22,469 nucleotides of DNA from Candidatus Iainarchaeum sp. GTDB lineage: Archaea > B1Sed10-29 > WALL01 > JAGHAM01. The first letter of the stretch is position 1, and each line of letters starts with the position of its first letter. Shown here piece by piece: positions 17,797-22,469 of the stretch. Where the stretch lies: contig JAGHAM010000006.1 of the NCBI GenBank assembly GCA_021161465.1, positions 1-22,469 on the forward strand. Direction: 5' to 3'. A program made the position numbers and the translations under genes. A model generated the notes under the pieces. That model was not told the DNA's origin. It did no database searches and saw only the letters and a list, made by a program, of their open reading frames with translations.

Positions 17797-20700
17797 TTAG
17801 TACACCTCCTTTATTGCTCCTCCTCCACTACCCCCACCGCTTGTTTTCTCTTCCGGGAACGATGGTGGAACTAGTGGAATTTTCTCACTTAGTTTGCAAA
17901 TGTTGTTTGTCTTGATTAACAAGGCATTTCCGTAAAGCTTCTCACTTATTGGTCCTTCCAATCTTACCCATCTCCTTTCTGGTGTTGAGTAAAAGTATGT
18001 TGAAACTACATCACAGTTTCCAAGGTCTTTTACCCACTTCCCAACCATATCTGGGACTACTGGGACAAAATTCCAGCCTGGAGTCAGTTCATCAAGTTCA
18101 TCCAACAAAGTTGGTGCTTTAATCTTTGCTGTGATGTGACACGTGCCTGTAGCGTAAACCCAATAGCCTTTACCTATTTCTGGGTATTTGATGGAATGGA
18201 ATGTGTTGTTTTCTTTGCCATACTCAAATACTCTCCACTGATGGGTGTCGCATTCTCCCCTAGTGCTGACATCGCTAAGCTGCCCCGGGAGGGAGAACAA
18301 GTTCCAGCCTTTGTGAATTGTGAATGTTATACCACTTGCTTGTTTTTTGCAACAGCAGTGAGTGGTCAATGGTTCAATTGGTGTGGTTGGTGGTGCCTGA
18401 AGCAGTTCTTCATTAGATGGTTTTGATTCACCCACCACCCAGGCGCTTGAGTAGTCATTGTAGCAATGTGGTATGTATACCTTAATGTATCTGAATTTTC
18501 CAGGTATATGGATGGTGTCAGAGTAAATTGTTTTTGGGTGCCAGGTTTCCTGAGTGACGCCCTTGTTGAGAACTTCTATCCAGTTTTGCCCATCGGTAGA
18601 GTAATACACAGTCATGTTAGTGGTACATCCCTGGGCCCAACCAGGTTTGTACTCAATTTTAACGTCTCTATCAGAAAATACATTACCTAAATCATGTACA
18701 TGGGTATGTGTATAACAGCAACAACAGTCTTTTATATATCCCTTCTTTCCGGGTGGCCAACCGCACTCCATAGCTGCACTTTGTGGTTCTGACCACCCAC
18801 CACCGTAGTTGCATTTATCATAGCCTGGTGTTGATTTGGTGATTCCCACCACCGCAGAAGTTATGGGTTTTGTAGCTCTCAAGACTGGTGCCATGCTACA
18901 GAATTTTGTACCAAGGTCTTTCTCTCCTACCTCACACTTTGGAGCACAGCTACCGAATGTGTAGCCTTCCTTATTGCAAGCTTCTTGGCATGAAACCCCT
19001 GGCACTTCTTTTGTTATTACAAATGTGGCGTATTTTTCATTTATGCTTTTCAGTGTTATCTTCACACCGAACACTTTTATAGATTCTCCCTCTGCTAGAT
19101 TGTATCTCCTGTAAAATCTCTCCTTCACTTTTTCTATCTCTATTGCTCTTGAGATTTTTCCAACTTCATCTGTCATATTTGTGACGAACTTCTTTATTGG
19201 AGTTAATATCTTGATACCTTGGGTAACTTGCTCAGGTTGTCGAGTTTCCTTCGTGATTACATCACTTGTCACCATACCTGTTACTGGAATTGCTCTTACA
19301 GCTTCCAATCCTTTGGGTTTGACTGCGGTTGTGTTAAGTGCAACAACCATTCCTGGGTTTTCTTGTATTATGGTTGGCCTTTCAAGTGTTGGCCATACTG
19401 TTATGGAGGCTACAAACTTTATCCTCTTTGGGATTTCCTCGGAAGATGGGTTCCCATCCTTGAGGGGCACTATGACCGGTAGTTTCCTTATGGAGTCAAG
19501 CCTCATTACCAACACGCGATAGTCAACAAGTCTGGCTCTCTGTTCTTCTTCCAGGTTGAAGGGCTTATCAAGCCTAACAGGAATTTCAGAGCCTTCCGTG
19601 TTAACCATGAATGCTGCCCATGTGGTACCTTTAATACTGTTAATCCCCAGGAGCTTGAGCGTTGTTCCAAACACGTTTTTCGTTTCGCCTGTGCTAATTC
19701 TTACAGTCTCTTCTTCGCCACCTGATTGAATCGTAAAGATAGCAAAGCTTTTCCCACCAGGGATGGAAGGGACTGCAACATCTTTCAAGGTCAGTTTTAT
19801 GTTCTTGTAATCAACTACAGAAGCGCACCCGCCTACCTTTAATCTGGAGATTTGGTTGGTTCTGATAGCCAGGCATGGCACTGGACCAGGTTCTTCACCT
19901 ACCCTCACGCTAGAGTATGTATTGTAGCACTTTGGAACTTCAACTTTGATATACCTGAAGTCAGTAACACCATGGATTGTTGTCACGTAGGGTTTCCGTG
20001 ACTCTTGGTCTCCTGGTAATCCACCTATGGATGTTGAGATTACATCCATTCTTTTGATTTCTTGCCAGTTTTGATTGTCTGTGGATTTATAGATTATAGC
20101 CTGTGTTTTACAGCCATCCTCAGAACCAGGTCTGACTGTTACGTAAAGTGTTGCAGGCCCCTTTATTGGTGCCTTGAAATCATGAACGTGTGCTATTTGA
20201 TACCATCCACAACAGTCTGGTAATCCACTCTTGCAGTAACTGGGATCAGTGGAATAATTCTTGTCACCTATTGAGTACCCCAAACCATTGTCACAACTCT
20301 CAAATACTAGTGGCTTTTCTTCGTTCACTACAGAAAACGGTGCATTGCTTTCATCTCTTGCCCAAAGTGTTCCATCAGTGACTGTTATCTCTATCTTGTA
20401 CCTGCCATTGGGCACCTGGCTCGTGTCCCAAAGATAGCTACCTACGTTCTTGACATGCGTTGCTATTGATATACTTGGTCCACATACTAGTTTACAGACA
20501 CTAGCTTCTGCTGGGGATTGGGTGGTTGTGTGTACTGGGCACACTGTTCTGCATGGCTGGTAGTATATCCCAACATCATCTAAGATTTCCCCATCAGGGT
20601 CATAAGCTTTCCATGAAATCTTCTGAGCCCCTCTAAGCTCCTCTCCACCATTTGGGGATACCACTGTTATGTGAGGTGGTCTGTTTGTTGCGTTTGTTGC

Positions 20701-21990
20701 ATTAGTCACGTTAACGTAAACTTCACATGGTTCTTTCATCTTATTGTTGTTTTCATTAGTTTCCACTATGTCATTGAATGGGTCCACCACTACTGAAAGT
20801 TTGTGTTGTCCTGGAGTTGTTGTGTACCACTCAAGGTAACTGGTTAAGTTTGTGTTTGGTTTCTGGTCATAGACGGGAGTTATCCATACGATTTCATCGT
20901 TGTCGTAAAGTGCTATCTTGTATGTTAGAGGTGTTGTCTCTTCTGTTTTTTGATACACCTCCACAGGGATTTCATATCTTCCCCCAACAGTTACTTTTGG
21001 TGGACAACTAACTCTCTCTAATATTAAATCAGAAGACACAGTCATGTTTTCTTTTACGTATATGGGTAATGCATAAGAGTTGTTTAATCCATCGTTATCA
21101 GTTGTGGTCAACACTACTGCATAGGTTCCAGAAGAATTGTAAGTGTGTTCAATCCTGCCGGGACGACCTTTTTTCTCTGCAATGGTTCCGTCTCCAAAGC
21201 TTACTCTATAGTATGATATATAACCATCTGAATCATAGGAGTCTGACGCATCAAACCTGCATGCACTTCTAGCATAGCACTCACCCATCATTGTTATAAG
21301 TGATTTTGGTGGTTGGTTATGTCCTTCGGTGCAAACATTGTTATTACAGCTTTGTCCTTCCTCGCAGTCTTGATCAGACCAGCAGAATCCATGGCCTATA
21401 CAACCGTTCTCTGGGGAGAGTATGCACGTCCAAGTTCCAGACTTACTACAGTCACACCATTGCACTTTAAAACCATCTGGGCAGGTGTAAGATTTTGTGT
21501 CTCCAGGAGCACATTGGTGACTGCAGTCATCGTCTTCTGTTGAAGTGCATCCAGCTGGACAACAGCCATCCCCACTTATACATATCGTTATTGGGACATG
21601 AGTGCAATTGTTGTTTATGCACATATCTGCAGTGCATGGATTATTATCATCGCAATTAATTGGTTCATAAAAGCAAGACCCGTTGGCGCAGATGTCTGTT
21701 GTACACCCATTACCATCATCACAATCCAAGCTGGTTGTACATGTGTCATTCGCAGTTTGGTTCCCTGCACAGTCTGAATCCGTTTGTGATGTGCACTCAC
21801 TTGGACAACAACCGTCACCCGGCATGCAAACAGTAATTTGTTGATGGGTGCATGACCCCATTATACAGGCATCCAATGTGCACGGGTTTCCATCATCGCA
21901 CTCGCTGTTGGCGTGACATTGTGCACTGGCCACACTAATCGCCATCAGTGAAAACAAAAGGATAAACAACGGAAGAATCTTAGAATTCAT
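17797..21990 (-). CDS. large secreted multidomain Cys-rich surface protein
   Basis: A 1397-residue protein with a signal peptide (residues 1-24, ending ASAQ). Domains by eye: Cys-rich repeats of the CDDGNPCTLDAC and GDGCCPSECTS types (25-155); a second Cys region (155-225); a PKD-like domain with FGDGT (about 230-315); a CARDB-like domain (323-430); an Ig-like SPNGGEELRG domain (440-560); a discoidin-like domain (563-697); three small beta units (703-997); a Cys cluster (1000-1033); a second discoidin-like domain (1060-1187); and a C-terminal GWNLFSLP/GKGYWVY region (1228-1380). Both discoidin-like units carry a DCC...HVHD motif. No C-terminal membrane helix or obvious sorting tail is present. 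ATG 21990 (GGTGG upstream) is preferred over GTG 22002. Likely roles are surface adhesion or sugar binding; no enzyme signature is seen. Domain names are by resemblance. Confidence 0.85.
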   Translation of the reverse strand: MNSKILPLFILLFSLMAISVASAQCHANSECDDGNPCTLDACIMGSCTHQQITVCMPGDGCCPSECTSQTDSDCAGNQTANDTCTTSLDCDDGNGCTTDICANGSCFYEPINCDDNNPCTADMCINNNCTHVPITICISGDGCCPAGCTSTEDDDCSHQCAPGDTKSYTCPDGFKVQWCDCSKSGTWTCILSPENGCIGHGFCWSDQDCEEGQSCNNNVCTEGHNQPPKSLITMMGECYARSACRFDASDSYDSDGYISYYRVSFGDGTIAEKKGRPGRIEHTYNSSGTYAVVLTTTDNDGLNNSYALPIYVKENMTVSSDLILERVSCPPKVTVGGRYEIPVEVYQKTEETTPLTYKIALYDNDEIVWITPVYDQKPNTNLTSYLEWYTTTPGQHKLSVVVDPFNDIVETNENNNKMKEPCEVYVNVTNATNATNRPPHITVVSPNGGEELRGAQKISWKAYDPDGEILDDVGIYYQPCRTVCPVHTTTQSPAEASVCKLVCGPSISIATHVKNVGSYLWDTSQVPNGRYKIEITVTDGTLWARDESNAPFSVVNEEKPLVFESCDNGLGYSIGDKNYSTDPSYCKSGLPDCCGWYQIAHVHDFKAPIKGPATLYVTVRPGSEDGCKTQAIIYKSTDNQNWQEIKRMDVISTSIGGLPGDQESRKPYVTTIHGVTDFRYIKVEVPKCYNTYSSVRVGEEPGPVPCLAIRTNQISRLKVGGCASVVDYKNIKLTLKDVAVPSIPGGKSFAIFTIQSGGEEETVRISTGETKNVFGTTLKLLGINSIKGTTWAAFMVNTEGSEIPVRLDKPFNLEEEQRARLVDYRVLVMRLDSIRKLPVIVPLKDGNPSSEEIPKRIKFVASITVWPTLERPTIIQENPGMVVALNTTAVKPKGLEAVRAIPVTGMVTSDVITKETRQPEQVTQGIKILTPIKKFVTNMTDEVGKISRAIEIEKVKERFYRRYNLAEGESIKVFGVKITLKSINEKYATFVITKEVPGVSCQEACNKEGYTFGSCAPKCEVGEKDLGTKFCSMAPVLRATKPITSAVVGITKSTPGYDKCNYGGGWSEPQSAAMECGWPPGKKGYIKDCCCCYTHTHVHDLGNVFSDRDVKIEYKPGWAQGCTTNMTVYYSTDGQNWIEVLNKGVTQETWHPKTIYSDTIHIPGKFRYIKVYIPHCYNDYSSAWVVGESKPSNEELLQAPPTTPIEPLTTHCCCKKQASGITFTIHKGWNLFSLPGQLSDVSTRGECDTHQWRVFEYGKENNTFHSIKYPEIGKGYWVYATGTCHITAKIKAPTLLDELDELTPGWNFVPVVPDMVGKWVKDLGNCDVVSTYFYSTPERRWVRLEGPISEKLYGNALLIKTNNICKLSEKIPLVPPSFPEEKTSGGGSGGGAIKEVY

Positions 21991-22017
21991 TTCAACCACC
22001 ACTTCATATTATGCATA

Positions 22018-22030
22018 TGGAATTTAAATG
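22018..22030 (-). promoter_or_regulatory. TATA-like box of the secreted-protein operon
   Basis: Minus-strand CATTTAAATTCC lies about 33-35 nt upstream of ATG 21990; the predicted short leader would include the GGTGG ribosome site. Confidence 0.45.
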
Positions 22031-22100
22031 TTTCCCTTTTTTGTTAGCGTGTTTCCTAATCTCAGCTCCTTCGATACACCAAAAATTTCTTCCTAAAAGG

Positions 22101-22116
22101 GGTTGTTCCCACAACC
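22101..22116. repeat. inverted repeat upstream of the radical SAM gene
   Basis: GGTTGT-TCCC-ACAACC, with A-rich and T-rich flanks that extend the pairing, sits just upstream of the TATA-like stretch at 22117-22130. It could be an operator or a terminator, or may be chance. Confidence 0.35.
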
Positions 22117-22130
22117 TTTTTTAATTAAAA
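22117..22130 (+). promoter_or_regulatory. TATA-like element of the radical SAM gene
   Basis: TTTTTTAATTAAAA is centred about 25 nt upstream of ATG 22148, with no ribosome-binding site between them; a leaderless transcript is likely. Confidence 0.4.
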
Positions 22131-22147
22131 CGTATTAAGCCTTCATT

Positions 22148-22469
22148 ATGCAAGTTCGTCTGTGGAAGTTTGTCCCGCTAAGCCCAAATGCGTTCACTGG
22201 CCATATGGCTGCTGTGGTTTACTTCTGCGGCTGCAACTGGAGGTGCCCCTACTGCAATGTCCCAGGAGCTCTTGACCCAGCAAAGTGCAAGGAAACCCTT
22301 ACGAGTGATGTGTTCACAGAGCTTGTCCATGCCAGGGAGTTCATAGACGCTGTTGTGTTCACTGGTGGGGAGCCAACCTTACAGAGCAAGGCTCTTATAA
22401 CTCTTTGCGAGCTTGCTAAAGGGGAAGGCCTGTCAACGAAGGTCCATACAAATGGTTCAAGGCCATGGG
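22148..22469 (+). CDS. radical SAM activating-enzyme-like protein (partial, 3' end outside window)
   Basis: The first 107 codons are open from ATG 22148 to the window end. FCGCNWRCPYCNVPGAL carries the radical SAM triad C-x3-C-x2-C, and FTGGEPTLQ is the GGE motif that helps bind S-adenosylmethionine. VHTNGSRP follows, as in glycyl-radical activating enzymes. The opening segment WKFVPLSPNAFTGHMAAVVY fits the NrdG/PflA-like archaeal group annotated as anaerobic ribonucleotide-reductase activating proteins. The exact substrate cannot be fixed without the missing C-terminal half and its neighbours. It is divergent from the secreted-protein operon. Confidence 0.85.
   Translation, partial: MQVRLWKFVPLSPNAFTGHMAAVVYFCGCNWRCPYCNVPGALDPAKCKETLTSDVFTELVHAREFIDAVVFTGGEPTLQSKALITLCELAKGEGLSTKVHTNGSRPW

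Overview
The window is chromosomal DNA of an archaeon. The evidence is ribosomal protein eL21 followed by RNA polymerase subunit Rpo4/F, a TBP-fold protein, topoisomerase VI A and B, RIO1 kinase with an archaeal Dim2/Pno1-type KH protein, class I HMG-CoA reductase, an archaeosine-synthesis radical SAM enzyme, pilins with class III signal peptides, an intron-containing tRNA-Asn without encoded CCA, and TATA-box promoters that often sit about 27 nt upstream of the start codon. The many small membrane proteins, the Cys-rich secreted giant and the isolated 5S gene would suit an uncultivated, possibly DPANN-related lineage. That placement is inference, and no marker here settles it.

Layout, left to right. 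1-1505 (minus): two type IV pilin-like genes, the first cut by the window edge, preceded in transcription order by a coiled-coil protein. 1551-2705 (minus): HMG-CoA reductase. 2800-4009 (plus): a two-gene operon of a membrane-anchored Lon-type protease domain and a membrane-anchored bifunctional-nuclease (BFN/DUF151) domain. 4013-4135 (minus): solitary 5S rRNA with its own promoter. 4177-4443 (minus): a protein that is exactly one half of a TBP. 4482-4811 (minus): a small membrane protein. 4915-7382 (plus): eL21, Rpo4, DUF655 and a fusion of RaSEA (radical SAM) with the DUF5591 domain of archaeosine synthase ArcS. 7446-8525 (minus): two membrane proteins. 8578-10757 (plus): three membrane proteins (UBA-like helix plus TM plus Cys ectodomain; DedA/VTT; DUF6159-like). 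10807-11300 (minus): a Doc/Fic toxin-like gene with a 42-residue partner gene. 11369-11480 (minus): tRNA-Asn(GTT) with a 38-nt intron. 11492-16060 (minus): a HTH protein, then the Top6A/Top6B/KH/RIO1 group, transcribed RIO1 to Top6A. 16103-16803 (minus): ferredoxin with an Arg-Gly tail, coupled to a NifX/dinitrogenase-cofactor-family protein. 16946-17137 (plus): a small zinc-ribbon protein. 17163-21990 (minus): a 1397-residue secreted multidomain protein, a small lipoprotein and a Nudix hydrolase. 22148-22469 (plus): the start of a NrdG/activase-like radical SAM protein, cut by the right edge.

The most unusual items are the single-repeat TBP, the RaSEA-DUF5591 fusion that may join both ArcS-dependent archaeosine steps in one polypeptide, and the predicted outward-facing Lon-type protease/BFN pair. 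The secreted giant with duplicated Cys/His motifs and the Doc gene with a reversed-order small partner are also of interest. No CRISPR array, insertion sequence or prophage was seen. There is no stretch over 300 bases without a gene.
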